A stretch of DNA of 64,000 nucleotides, from assembly GCF_000266865.1 (NCBI RefSeq), contig NZ_AJPR01000011.1, positions 248,001-312,000 of the forward strand, given 5' to 3'. The DNA is from Mycoplasmopsis agalactiae 14628 (GTDB taxonomy: Bacteria > Bacillota_I > Bacilli_A > Mycoplasmatales > Metamycoplasmataceae). Shown here one piece after another: positions 54,229 to 64,000 of the stretch. The number at the start of each line of letters is the position of its first letter. The first letter of the stretch is position 1. The notes below the pieces were generated by a model that was given only the letters and a program-made list of their open reading frames with translations, did not search any database and was not told where the DNA came from. The position numbers and the translations under genes were made by a program.

Positions 54229-56595
54229 ATGTCAAACTTTATAACTAACTTTAAGACTTTTTTCAAGAAACTATTTAGCCCTAATAATTGAAAAAGATGG
54301 CTACTATTATCAATTTCAATTATTGGCATAATTTGCGCTATTGTTTGTGGCGCATTCTTTGCAATTTTTAAACAAACAAACCGTTCAATTGAATATGGTG
54401 AAGGAATTAGATACCAAGTTGAGGCTAGAGTTAAAAATGATAGTGGCGATTTACCTGCTTCAAACAAAGTTTTGAATGATATTGGTCAGTCATTAAAGTA
54501 TCGTTTTTCTAGTACAAATGATTCATCAACTAATGTGGCTGTTATTGGTAATGGAATTATTCAAGTTACTCGTAATAAACCGCTTAGCGATTCAGAAAAG
54601 CAAGCTGAGTTTGAAAATTCAATTATTAAAAAAAGTAGTTTAGTTGTAACTGACATAAACATGAATCCATTATTTATAAATGGTAGATTTGCAGATCCTA
54701 AAACTATTGATAAAGATAAGTTAAAAATTGATTATAGTGAAATTGAAAAATATGCTGTGCCTCTTAAAACTGATAGTGCTACAGTTAGATTTAACCCAAT
54801 TGCTTCAAGATATCAAGTTTTAGCGGAATTAGAAGATAATCAAGCTATTTTAGAGTGACAAAAAGCAACTGAATATATTTCTAAGCAACCTGAAAGAATT
54901 ATGTTCATGTGAACAAACTTGGATGAGCTGTACAGATTTGCTCATACACCTCTTTTCAAAAAAGACTGAGAAGCAGCCCAAGGAAATGCAGCAAACTTTA
55001 CATTTGTTGGTAATAGACCTTGAGATCCACAATTAAGAAAACTTAACACAATTAAGAAAAGTCAATTTGATGGATCAAAATATTTAGTTAATATAACAGA
55101 AATTGATAGACCATTAAATGATAAAAATTTTGTTATATCAACTACAGATTCAAAAAAATCAACTTCAGATGCTCTAGCATCATCAATAAACTTTGGTTCT
55201 AATAAGAACTTAAGTTTAAGAATTTTTGGCCAACCTGTTTTATTTACTAAAGAAAAAAGTGAATTCCAATTCAACTACATATGAATTGCACTTGCTGTTG
55301 CATTTTCACTAGTTTCATTAATGCTTATGGTAAATTATGGCCTATTAGGCTCACTAAGTGTTATCTCAATGGCACTATATATATTCTTGACATTACTAAT
55401 GTTCACAGTTTTAAGAGGTGAGTATTCACCCTCAAGTTTTGCGGGACTTTTTGCATCATTAATAATTAATTTAATACCAATCTTTACTTCCTTTAATAAG
55501 TTTCAGTCCGAGATTTACAAAGGTGAGTCTAAAGTTAAAAAAGCCTATAAAACAGCACTTAACGCCAACTTCATTTCTTCATTAGATATGTATATTGGCA
55601 CATTAATATTATCAATAATCTTCTTCTTTTTAGGCACACCAAATGCACAAGGTTTTTCTATCATGGTTACCTTTGGCTCAATTTTTGGAATTATCGCCAT
55701 ATTAATTATTAATAGATACCTTACATTTTTAGCTGTCAATACTGATGTTTTTGATAAAAAAGTTCGTCTGCTTGGTATAGTGGCTAAAAAAATTGGTAAG
55801 TTTAATACTGAAGCCAAATACAAAAAAATCAACTATGTAAACAAATCAAAATTAACTGTCATTGCCCCAGTATTGCTTGTTTGTGGAGCTATTATTACAC
55901 TTGCAACACTTGGAGCAATTAATAAAGATGTATGATCTGCATTTAATTTAACAGGATTATTTGCTGAAGCATCTAGAGTTAATATAAATCTAGAATTTAG
56001 CAAGTTTGGCATTATATTAGGTTTATCAATAATAGCTATAATTATTTACTCATTAATTAGGTTTAAGTGAACATATTCTATTGCTATGGTTATAGCCTTA
56101 ATACAAAACTTACTAATAACATTTGCATTATTCCTTGTGTTAAGAATTCCTTTAAATGTTTACACAATTCAAGCATTTTTATGAGCAATATTGCTTACTG
56201 TTGCAAACACATTTACAATTTTTGGCTCAATAAAAGCAAAAATGAACTTATTTGAAAAAGATGAAGCGCTAAGCAAAGAGCAAGTTAGATATGTTTCAAA
56301 CAGCATTTTCTATGAATCATTTAAAAATAATTTATTCTTATTGATTGCTTCAGCACTAGTGTTTATAACACTTTTAGCCTTTGTTGGTGCTATTGACATA
56401 TTTACAAGTGTAATAATGCTAATTTTAGTAATTGTTGCTATTTATTCAACATTATTTGTTGGAGTAGCAGTTTGAAGTAAATTAGAAGAAAGACGGCAAA
56501 TGAAGATTCAACACAGAATTGACACAAAATACTGAGTATTTCCAAATGAACCTTCTGAACAAGTCTTTCCAGGAATTAATAATTATTTAGCATAA
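54229..56595 (+). CDS. secDF: protein translocase subunit SecDF (fused)
   Basis: This 788-residue polytopic protein combines SecD and SecF and uses the proton or ion gradient to help complete export. The first membrane segment lies near residues 25-48, followed by a large external P1-like domain to about 340, then two blocks of membrane helices with a charged cytoplasmic segment between. The C-terminal half is SecF-like. Sequence identity to canonical SecD motifs is low, as in other mycoplasmas. TATAAT at 54213-54218 lies 10 bases before ATG with no ribosome site. Confidence 0.8.
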
Positions 56596-56601
56596 AAAAT
56601 T

Positions 56602-56625
56602 CACCACTGTTGTGGTGTTTTTTTA
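56602..56625 (+). terminator. terminator of secDF
   Basis: CACCAC pairs with GTGGTG around TGTT, followed by T8. Confidence 0.82.
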
Positions 56626-56668
56626 TATAATAGATATCCACACTTTTTGTATTTGATCGGAGGCCATT

Positions 56669-57535
56669 ATGTTTTACTTAATCAATAAACCTAAAGGCCG
56701 CTCGTCTTTTGCGGTTATTAATTCATTTGCTAAAGAAAATAAGATCAAGAAAATCGGCCATACAGGCACGCTCGATCCATTAGCTTCAGGCCTATTATTA
56801 GTAGCTACTGATGAAGATACAAAATTAATTCCTTATATTAAACATAATAATAAAGCCTATATAACCACTATTCAATTTGGCAAGCAGACTGATACATACG
56901 ATTCAGAAGGAATGGTTATTAATCATTCGGAAATCAAAGTGAATGAAAATGATATTTTAAAGATCTCTAGCTGATTAAATAGTCAAAAAGAACAAATTCC
57001 ACCATCTTATAGTGCAAAAAAAGTAAATGGCGCAAAGAGCTATGAATTAGCCAGAAAAGGAAAAAATATAGAACTTAAGTCACAGAGTATCAAAGTGTTT
57101 GATTCAAAAGTACTTAGTTTTAATTATGAGCTTCAACAAGCTGTTGTATATGTGAATGTATCGAAGGGCACATATATAAGAAGCTTAGTAAATGATTTAG
57201 GTATATTCTTAAACACATACGCTTATATGAGTGAATTAGATAGAGTTAAAATTGGCGATCTTGATATAGCATTATTAAAAGACAAAACCTTTATCGATAT
57301 AAGCAATTATGCTTTATTTTCACTGCCATTTTATGAGCCAACATATGCTGAAATCATACATTTAAAAAACGGCATAAGCATACCTAATAAAAACAAAATC
57401 CAAAATGGTGAGTATATTTTAAAAACTAATCAAACTAACTGAGGAATTGTTAGTGTTGATAGTGATTTAATTAAAGTCAAAAGAATATTTGGCAACAGAA
57501 TCAAAGAAGTTGAGCAAGGAGAAGCAAATGACTAG
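56669..57535 (+). CDS. truB: tRNA pseudouridine(55) synthase
   Basis: This 288-residue enzyme makes pseudouridine 55 in the T loop of tRNAs. The catalytic Asp lies in KIGHTGTLDPLASGLLL near residues 28-44. Typical TruB segments YDSEGMV, PPSYSAKKVNG and KGTYIRSLVNDLG follow. Two TGA codons are read as Trp. The start follows CGGAGGCC. It overlaps the next HAD gene by 8 bases, in the common order truB followed later by ribF and rpsO. Confidence 0.94.
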
Positions 57536-58370
57536 AGTTGAAATACAAAACAACATCAAGGCAGCGGCTTTTGATATTGATGGCACATTATTAGAACACG
57601 GCAACTTGCAATTTAATGAAACAGTTTTAAATACATTTAGACAGCTAAAGTCTAAAGGTATAACAACTATTTTAGCATCAGCCAGAGAGTTTGTAACCAT
57701 AGGTCAGTTACTAAATAAATCTAACCACATTGACTATTTTATAGGTGCAAACGGTGCATTTGTTTATGATGTACAAAACAAAAAAATTATTTATGAAAAA
57801 ATCATAAAGTACAATGAACTAAAGGTTTTGTACTCGGAATTTTCTAATTTTAGTCACTGTGAAAACTTTTTGCTAACTGATATTAATTATGGTTTTAAAT
57901 CTCCAAATATGAAAATAGAATCATGATTTTTAAAGCCACATATTGACAAAATAATTGATATGGACTTTAATAAAGTTGACAAAAATCATATGCACATTAT
58001 TGCTCTAGGTACAAAAAGCGAAGAAGATTCCAGTAAATGCGCTGAAAAAGCTAGAGAATTAATCAAACAACATAATATGAATTTGGAAATAACAGCAAGA
58101 TGAAGTAAGGGAGTATTTATTGGACCTAAAAACTCAACTAAATCATCAACACTTAAATGATTATGTGAGTATTTAAACATAAACAGAGATAAAAATTTAA
58201 TTGCTTTCGGTGATAGCTCTAATGATTATGAAATGTTAAGAGATGCTGCATATGGTGTAGCAATGATGCGTGCAAATAGTTGAGTTAAAAGTGTTGCTAA
58301 TGATGTGACATTAGACTGTGAACACAACGGTGTTTACTTAAAATTAAAAGAATTAGGACTAGTGTTTTAA
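57528..58370 (+). CDS. Cof-type HAD family hydrolase
   Basis: This 280-residue HAD phosphatase has motif I AAFDIDGTLLE near residues 13-23, the motif II Ser/Thr region TTILASARE, a motif III Lys in NSTKSSTLKWL and motif IV AFGDSSNDYEML. The cap lies between motifs II and III, so it belongs to the Cof group, like the gene at 7814, but the two are distant in sequence. The substrate is unknown; a sugar or nucleotide phosphate is likely. It starts inside truB behind AAGGAGAAG. Confidence 0.9.
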
Positions 58371-58400
58371 TTCATAAGAACAAAATATATAATTTTAATT

Positions 58401-59288
58401 ATGAGTTTTAATGTTTATAGTTTCAATAATTTGCCAAAATTTAATGATCCAATATATTTAATTGGTGTTTTTGAAAGTTTTCATCTAGGTCATAATTTCT
58501 TATATGAAAAAGCTAAAGAAATAAAGGGAAATTCAGACAGAGACATTGTCATTGTGTTTTTTAAAGATGTTGAAAACATGTTTAAAAATAAAAATGGCTA
58601 TATTTTTACAGACTTTGAAAATCGCATTCAAGAGTTTGCTAATTTAGGTTTTTCTCAAGGAATATATCTTGAATTTGAAAAAATATGAGCTTTAGAAGCC
58701 AATCTTTTTTTAGAAAAATTATTTAAAAATCAAGATGGATTAATCGATGTCGTAGTTGGTAAGGATTTTCGCTTTGGACTTAATGCAAAAGGGAATGCTG
58801 ACACTATTAAAGAAACAGTAGGCTATCAAAATGTTCATTCAGTGGACATTGTAAAAATAGGTGAAAATATTAAAGTTTCAACAACTTTTTTAAAATCCTG
58901 CCTTGAAATTGGGGATATTGAACTAGTTAATTCATTAAATTTATACATCTACTCATTTAGTGCAAATATAACTGTTAACGAAAGCACAAAATTAATTAGT
59001 TTAACAACTAATAGCAATATTATTCCCCTAAAAGATGGAATATATTTAAGTTATGTCGAAATTAATGAAATGACTTATTATGCTGTTTTAAAGGCAAATA
59101 TAGACAATTATGAACTTAAATTTCTTGACTTTGAATTAAAAGATCAAGTATCTAGTTTAAAATCAAGAATAAAAATACTAAAATCACTCAGATTCATTAC
59201 TTCACTTGAAGATGATATGATATTAAATTCCGATGTAATTAATGCTAAAAAAATCTTACTTAATGACAGCAATAATGGTAAAATTTAA
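58401..59288 (+). CDS. ribF: RibF-type FAD synthetase with degenerate riboflavin kinase half
   Basis: This 295-residue protein carries the nucleotidyltransferase domain that makes FAD from FMN: IGVFESFHLGHNFL near residues 21-34 replaces the usual GxFDGxHxGH, and VVGKDFRFG near 118-126 matches the second signature. The C-terminal part aligns in length with riboflavin kinase (KDGIY is retained) but lacks the GFPTAN motif. One TGA is read as Trp. TATAAT ends 7 bases before the ATG with no ribosome site. It sits before rpsO, a common arrangement. Confidence 0.82.
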
Positions 59289-59379
59289 AAGCATTTAATT
59301 TACAACAATGCAATTTTATACTTGGTTTAATTAAATAATTAAAACTAGGGTAAAACATATTTATATATGGAGAACTAAA

Positions 59380-59646
59380 ATGATTACAAAAGAACAAAAA
59401 GCTCAAATTGTTGCTAAATATGGAGCTAACAAGAAAGACACAGGAAACATCTTTGTCCAAATAGCTATTTTAACAGCTGAAATTGAAGACTTAAAACCTC
59501 ACTTTTTAGCAAATCCTAAAGACAATCACTCAAGACGTGGTTTTATTGCAAAAATTACAAAAAGAAGAATTTTGCTACAACACTTAAAGAAAGAAAACTT
59601 TGAACTTTACAACAAAGTTTTGGCTGAATTAAACTTAAGAAAATAG
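59380..59646 (+). CDS. rpsO: 30S ribosomal protein S15
   Basis: This 88-residue protein begins MITKEQKAQIVAKYG and has the rRNA-binding block KDNHSRRGFIAKITKRRILLQHLKK (split by family helices), which is diagnostic for S15. It binds the central domain of 16S rRNA. A TGGAGAA ribosome site precedes it and a terminator follows. Confidence 0.96.
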   Translation: MITKEQKAQIVAKYGANKKDTGNIFVQIAILTAEIEDLKPHFLANPKDNHSRRGFIAKITKRRILLQHLKKENFELYNKVLAELNLRK

Positions 59647-59650
59647 TTTC

Positions 59651-59680
59651 TAAAAAGCACATCAGATGCTTTTTTTATTT
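59651..59680 (+). terminator. terminator of rpsO
   Basis: AAAAGCA pairs with TGCTTTT, followed by a T-run. Confidence 0.78.
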
Positions 59681-59793
59681 TACCTTGCTTACTAAATTTC
59701 CATTTTTCCCTATAAAACAGCACTAAACGTAAGTTGTGTATAATTTACTTATCAATATTGTTGTTCATTAGTTTAATATGAAAAGAGGAATAT

Positions 59794-60585
59794 ATGGAAA
59801 AAGTAATTTATGACTATGAATATGTTTTTAAAGATAATGGCAATAAAGATGGTGCCATAATTTATTGCCATGGCCACAATTCTAAGCCTGAAATTTTTGA
59901 AATTTTTCAAAATTACTGAACCAAAACAAATTATTATGCAATTCAATTTCCAGGTAATAATTTAGTTAAGCCTGTCAAAGACCATAAGCTAAATGTAAAT
60001 CAATTTGCTCATTTACTTATTGATTTTATTACTAATAATGGTTTAAAAAATGTGACATTAATTGGCCATTCAATGGGTGGCGGAACTATATCGCTTGCAT
60101 ATAAATTGCGTCCTGATTTAATTGGAAAATTAATTTATATAGCACCTATTAATAAAACAACATCACTAAGCAAAGGAAAATATAAAAGAAATTTTGTTCC
60201 TACTACACTCAGTGAATATCATGACTTTTTAAGACCACTATACTATGATTTTGATAAGTTAATTGGAAATCCTGAATTTAGTGAGGAAGTTAAAAAAGCT
60301 TTTGATCCCGAAAGATTTAGCAATGAATACATTAAAAAATTAACAATGTCAATGGATGCTAATCTTTATGACCAGATTGAAAGTGCTTTAGATTCAATTA
60401 AAGTTCCTACATTGCTTGTTCTGGGCGAAAAAGACGGCGTTATTGATAGTGAATTGTGCTTAGAATATTTTAAAGAACATGTAAAGAATCTAGAAAGCAT
60501 TATTGTTCCAAAATCAGCACACATAATTTATTTAGAAAACTGACCTGTGTTTATTGAAGCAGTTGAAAAATTTTTAAATAAGTAA
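59794..60585 (+). CDS. alpha/beta hydrolase
   Basis: This 263-residue serine hydrolase has the nucleophile elbow GHSMGGG near residues 91-97, the acid in GEKDGVID and the His in SAHIIYLENW near the end. The oxyanion region is YCHGHNS near residues 24-30. Layout fits esterase or lipase-like proteins that are common in mycoplasmas, but the substrate is unknown. It reads two TGA codons as Trp. A GAGGAATAT ribosome site sits just before ATG 59794. Confidence 0.88.
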
Positions 60586-60598
60586 TTAATTAAAAACA

Positions 60599-60640
60599 AG
60601 TAGGCAAAGCAATTTTTAGCATGCCTGCTTTTCTTTTAAG
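60599..60640 (+). terminator. terminator of the hydrolase gene
   Basis: AGTAGGCA pairs with TGCCTGCT (one G-U pair), followed by TTTTCTTTT. Confidence 0.65.
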
Positions 60641-60716
60641 CTTATAAATTAAGCAAATTGGGCAATAAATATTTACAAATATTTTCTATTCTAATAATGT
60701 TTTATAATATATAAAT

Positions 60717-61931
60717 ATGACATTAGAAGATAAAAATAAAAAAGAAAACTTGATTAAAATAAATGATTTAGTTTTTAAATATAACAAAAAGCAAAAAGGT
60801 GAAAGTATTAGAATTGACAAGCTAGAAATACCTAAAAATCAAATAATAGCACTTTTAGGCCCTTCAGGTTCTGGTAAAACAACATTGCTTAATTTATTAT
60901 TAGGCTTTTTGAAACCGACTCAAGGAACAATAAACATTGAGCACAGTCCTAAAATCCATGAAATTTCTTACATTATGCAAGAGAATTCTATTTATGAAAA
61001 TGTAAGTGTATTTAACAACGTTTTTTTAAGTGCAAAAAATTATGAAAAGTGAGTTGATAATGCTAGATTAACATTTTTTAATGAGTATTTTGCTAGTATA
61101 GATGATTCTGCACTAAGTTCTAAATATGAGCCATATTTAGAAAAAATTTTTAAGTCAAAAAGCTCAAGCTGAGCTAAAAAAATTAGGTTTTTTACGCTTA
61201 TAATGAAACTGTTATTTGATAAAAAAATCAAGAATAAGTTTAAATTTTTTAAGTCAATGCGGCTTAAGACATTATTTAAAAAGGAATTTGAAGTCGTAGC
61301 TAATAAAATAGGCATTGGTGAGTTTATTTATAAAAATGTTAATGAGCTCTCTGGTGGTCAAAAACAAAGAGTTGCTTTTGCTAAAGGCATTATAAAAAAG
61401 ACGAATTTGGTTCTAATGGATGAACCATTTTCAGCACTTGATGCTAAAATCAAAGAATCGACAATAGAATGATTAATAAACATTAAAAAAGAGTTTAATT
61501 TAAGCATTATTGTTGTTACTCATGATCAGCAAGATGCACTAAAAATTAGTGATTCCATTATATTAATGGATAAGGGTACTATTCAACAATTTAGCTCAGG
61601 CGCGGATATGTATGAAGATCCAAATAATTTATTTGTGGCTAAGTTTATAGGATCTCCAGAAATAAATTACATTAATACTGTTGATGACATAAGTTATTAT
61701 ATTAGGCACAACAAGCTTAGCATTAAAAAAGATCCAAATGGCAATTTTATAATAGTTGATAAAAAAGATTTTGGCGACAAAATTCACTATAGTGCTAAGT
61801 CTGATGATAAATCTTGATCATTAGTTACTAAAGATTCAAGCATTGAAGTTGGGCAAAAAGTGTATGTTAGTTATAAAGATGCTGATGTTTTAGCTTTTGA
61901 CAAAGAAGGCAATAGAGTTAGAAATATTTAA
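60717..61931 (+). CDS. ABC importer ATP-binding protein (UgpC/MalK type)
   Basis: This 404-residue ATPase has Walker A GPSGSGKTT near residues 48-56, the signature LSGGQKQRVAFAKG near 211-224, Walker B LVLMDEPFSALDA and the switch His in VVTHDQQDA. About 85 Lys- and aromatic-rich residues (about 110-195) lie between the Q-loop and the signature, longer than in typical MalK. The tail is a shortened TOBE-like domain. It heads an operon with two permeases. TATAAT ends 8 bases before the ATG and no ribosome site is seen. Confidence 0.88.
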
Positions 61932-61937
61932 AGTTCT

Positions 61938-61966
61938 TAAAAGCCTATAAAACAGGCTTATAAGTC
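61938..61966 (+). repeat. hairpin with the repeated loop motif, within the ABC operon
   Basis: AAGCC and GGCTT enclose TATAAAACA. The exact 11-mer CTATAAAACAG is at 61945-61955. No T-run follows directly, so read-through into the permease genes is likely. Confidence 0.6.
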
Positions 61967-62001
61967 AATTAGCTTTTTATTTTTTATCATATTGAGGTTG
62001 T

Positions 62002-62976
62002 ATGAAAAATAAAGAAGTAAAGCGAAAAACAATATCAGTAGTACAGATCATTTTGCTTATATTACCGCTAGTTTTATGTATTTTATTCTTCACAATATCG
62101 CCAATTATTCACACATTTATAAAATCACTTAGATATAATCCTAATCCAACTGACCTTACAACTTATGTAATAGGGACTGGTAATTATAATGGCATATTAT
62201 CAGATCCTAATTTTAAACATGCTATTATAAACTCCACAGCAGTATTGCTTATTGGAACAAGCATATCTATGATTTTAGCTCTTACTTTTGCTTTAATTAT
62301 TAGTTCAATAATGTCAGCAGTTACTAAAAGAGTAATACTTTCAATAATTTATTCTCAGTTTTTTATTTCTGGATTTGCAGTTGGAATTGCATTTACATTG
62401 TTTTTTGGAAGCAAAGGCTTGTTTTTTTACCTTATTGGTTTAGATAAATACAGTTTTACTTCAGGAAACAAAAGAATTCCGATATGAATTTATTATGTAA
62501 TTTATCAAATATGAAGATCGCTCCCTTTTAATTTAGTTTTATTTGCTGCAGCTATATCTAGAGGCGAATTAAAATATGCAAAGCTAATGAAATGCGATAA
62601 CTTATCTAGAATACAAAAAATTAAATTTGTTTATGCAAATGAAATTTCAAAAGTTTTCTTCTCTATTTTGTTCACAAACTTCATATTTTCATCACTAATG
62701 TATCCACTAGCTATTCTCGAGCGTTCATTTGACCTAGATTTAGAAAAAGCCCACACATTAACTAGCTATACTGGCAAGTATTTAGGGCTAGGCAATAATC
62801 CCGTTTTAACTTATCCAAGGGGTTATTCAGCCGCTTTCTTTAGTTTTGCATACTTAGTTTCACTTTTGTGCTTGATGCAACTTATTCGGCCAAAAACAAT
62901 CAAAGGAATCATTAATTTAATCAAAAAAATCAATCAAAAAGTAAAACAAAGAAAGGCGGCGCATGTTATTAACTAA
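62002..62976 (+). CDS. ABC transporter permease, sugar/glycerol-3-phosphate type (first)
   Basis: This 324-residue protein has about six membrane segments, the first near residues 13-35. The cytoplasmic EAA-like loop lies in AAAISRGELKYAKLMKCDN, where the conserved Glu-Ala-Ala motif has drifted. It resembles MalF/UgpA-type permeases. Three TGA codons are read as Trp. It overlaps the second permease by 14 bases, so both should be made together as a heterodimer. Confidence 0.85.
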
Positions 62977-63787
62977 AAAAATAATTTTTGGAATAATTAA
63001 ATTCGCTTTAATTGGTCTTTTATGCATTGCGCTGCTTTTTCCGCTTTATTATTTACTTCTTCATTCATTAGTTTCAGCTAAAACAATAACTGATAATAAA
63101 GCATCATTAACTATCCAAGAATGAAACTGGTCAAATTACGCAGAAGCCTATAAAAAAGACTTCTGAGTCGCTTTTGGTTATACTTTATTGTTTGCTTTTA
63201 TATTAATGAGTCTAAGAATTTTGACTTATTCAATGGCTGTAGCAGGCTTATTAAAAATGAACAGTAAGTTTCAAAAAATATTTCAAAACTTTTTCTTAGT
63301 TATAAGCTTAATACCTGAGTTTTCAATTTACTTAAGTCTTAAAACATTTTTGATTAATCTAAAATTATATGGCACTGCATTTTCATTTGTTTCTAACTCA
63401 ATATTTTCATTCTTTACTTTTACATATGTTTGAAATTTAGCAAAAAGTGTACACAATGAAAAGTACAAAATTATGCTTAATGATAATCTTAAATGAAATC
63501 AAAAAATAACATATGTTTACTTGCCAAGGCTAAAATTAGCATACTTTTTACTGATCATATTTGCCTTTATTACAGCCTGAAATGACTATTTGTGGCCTAC
63601 ATTTGTGCTACCAACAACTAATAATGCAAAAGGCTTTACAAACATAACGATTTGATTTTTAAACTTAGGCAGAGAAGCGTCGGAGTTTGAAAACACAGCT
63701 ATTCAGGCAGCAGGAGCAGTTATTTCAGTTTTAATTCCGCTAACAATTTATGCAGCCTTTTCAAAGAAAATAAACAGATTTAATTAG
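62963..63787 (+). CDS. ABC transporter permease, sugar/glycerol-3-phosphate type (second)
   Basis: This 274-residue protein has six membrane segments and the usual N-terminal layout of MalG/UgpE permeases (LLFPLYYLLLHSLVSAK). The segment AWNDYLWPTFVLP near residues 205-217 is a strong family signature. The EAA loop near NDNLKWNQKITYVYLPRL is degenerate. It begins inside the first permease gene behind AAAGGCGG. It ends before a terminator hairpin. Confidence 0.87.
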
Positions 63788-63810
63788 TAAGTAAGTATTT
63801 ATCAAATTTA

Positions 63811-63840
63811 CCAAAAAGCCTATGAAACAGGCTTTTTATT
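63811..63840 (+). terminator. terminator of the ABC operon, with the repeated loop motif
   Basis: AAAAAGCC and GGCTTTTT enclose TATGAAACA, a one-base variant of the repeated motif. Confidence 0.75.
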
Positions 63841-63942
63841 ACATAAAAATATAGAAATTTTACATTTTTGCTAACCCTTTTAGCTATTAATATATAAAAT
63901 TGTAATGTTGTTTTTACAATTAAGAGTAAGAGGATTTTTAAA

Positions 63943-64000
63943 ATGAATAAGAAAAAGATATTGTTTGGAATTGTTCCATTAATGGCTGCTGCACCAATGA
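63943..64000 (+). CDS. lipoprotein start (partial), solute-binding type
   Basis: Only 19 codons are present before the window ends. They read as a lipoprotein-type signal sequence (MNKKKILFGIVPLMAAAPM), close to that of the P68-type lipoprotein at 49853. AGAGGATTTT precedes the ATG. Its place after the ABC operon suggests it is the solute-binding lipoprotein of that importer. Confidence 0.6.
   Translation, partial: MNKKKILFGIVPLMAAAPM

Noticed and set aside
57528-58370. Second Cof-type HAD gene as a recent duplicate of the gene at 7814
   Set aside because: Apart from the HAD motifs the two proteins share little sequence, so they are old paralogs.

Overview
The window is AT-rich and uses the mycoplasma genetic code: nearly every long gene reads through in-frame TGA as tryptophan. 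The gene set points to a Hominis-group Mycoplasma (Mycoplasmopsis), probably near M. bovis or M. agalactiae. It includes P80/P60/HinT, dispersed 5S rRNA genes, fused SecDF, TopoIV ParE-ParC, many C-terminated lipoprotein signal peptides and two tRNA clusters. The species call is an inference; I could not run a search.

Layout. 1-9.5 kb holds the end of a DUF3137-like protein, rsmD, def, a membrane protein, parE-parC, a HAD phosphatase and a short RNase HIII. 9.6-11.3 kb is a decayed type II restriction-modification locus: the C5 methyltransferase has a nonsense codon and the adjoining nuclease a one-base frameshift. 11.4-12.3 kb has two near-identical 5S rRNA units flanking a small membrane protein. 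12.4-18.9 kb (minus strand) has rsmG-prs, three paralogous surface lipoproteins and a lipoprotein nuclease. The first paralog carries a C8 tract in its signal peptide that puts it out of frame, which looks like a phase-variation switch in the OFF state. 19-30.3 kb has tkt, ppa, rpsT, the P80-P60-hinT operon, a lipoprotein, rpmG, tpx and ylxM-ftsY. 30.3-35.1 kb (minus) has metG, a TrmN6-like methylase, rnr and secG. 35.4-39.3 kb is a gmk-stp-pknB-rsgA-rpe operon. 39.4-43.1 kb (minus) has a RecD2-like helicase and a GIY-YIG/DUF4357 protein. 43.6-44.3 kb has eight tRNAs, followed by pyrG, ileS-lspA, a solute-binding-type lipoprotein, five tRNAs, ruvAB, secDF, truB, a HAD protein, ribF, rpsO and a hydrolase. 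The window ends with a sugar/glycerol-type ABC importer and the start of another lipoprotein.

How the genes fit together. SecG, SecDF, FtsY/YlxM and LspA form the export and lipoprotein-maturation route used by the many lipoproteins here. Stp and PknB form an opposing phosphatase-kinase pair. RsmD, RsmG, RsgA, the ribosomal proteins, tRNAs, MetG and IleS serve translation. Tkt, Rpe, Prs, Gmk and PyrG link pentose phosphates to nucleotides.

Strongest unexplained signals. First, the 11-mer CTATAAAACAG occurs far more often than composition predicts, in genes and intergenic DNA and on both strands; a subset forms the loop of AAGCC/GGCTT hairpins. Second, the poly-C lipoprotein switch. Third, a set of start codons lying 6-10 bases after a perfect TATAAT with no Shine-Dalgarno sequence, which implies leaderless mRNAs. 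Fourth, the two-hit inactivated restriction-modification locus. No CRISPR array or insertion sequence was seen.
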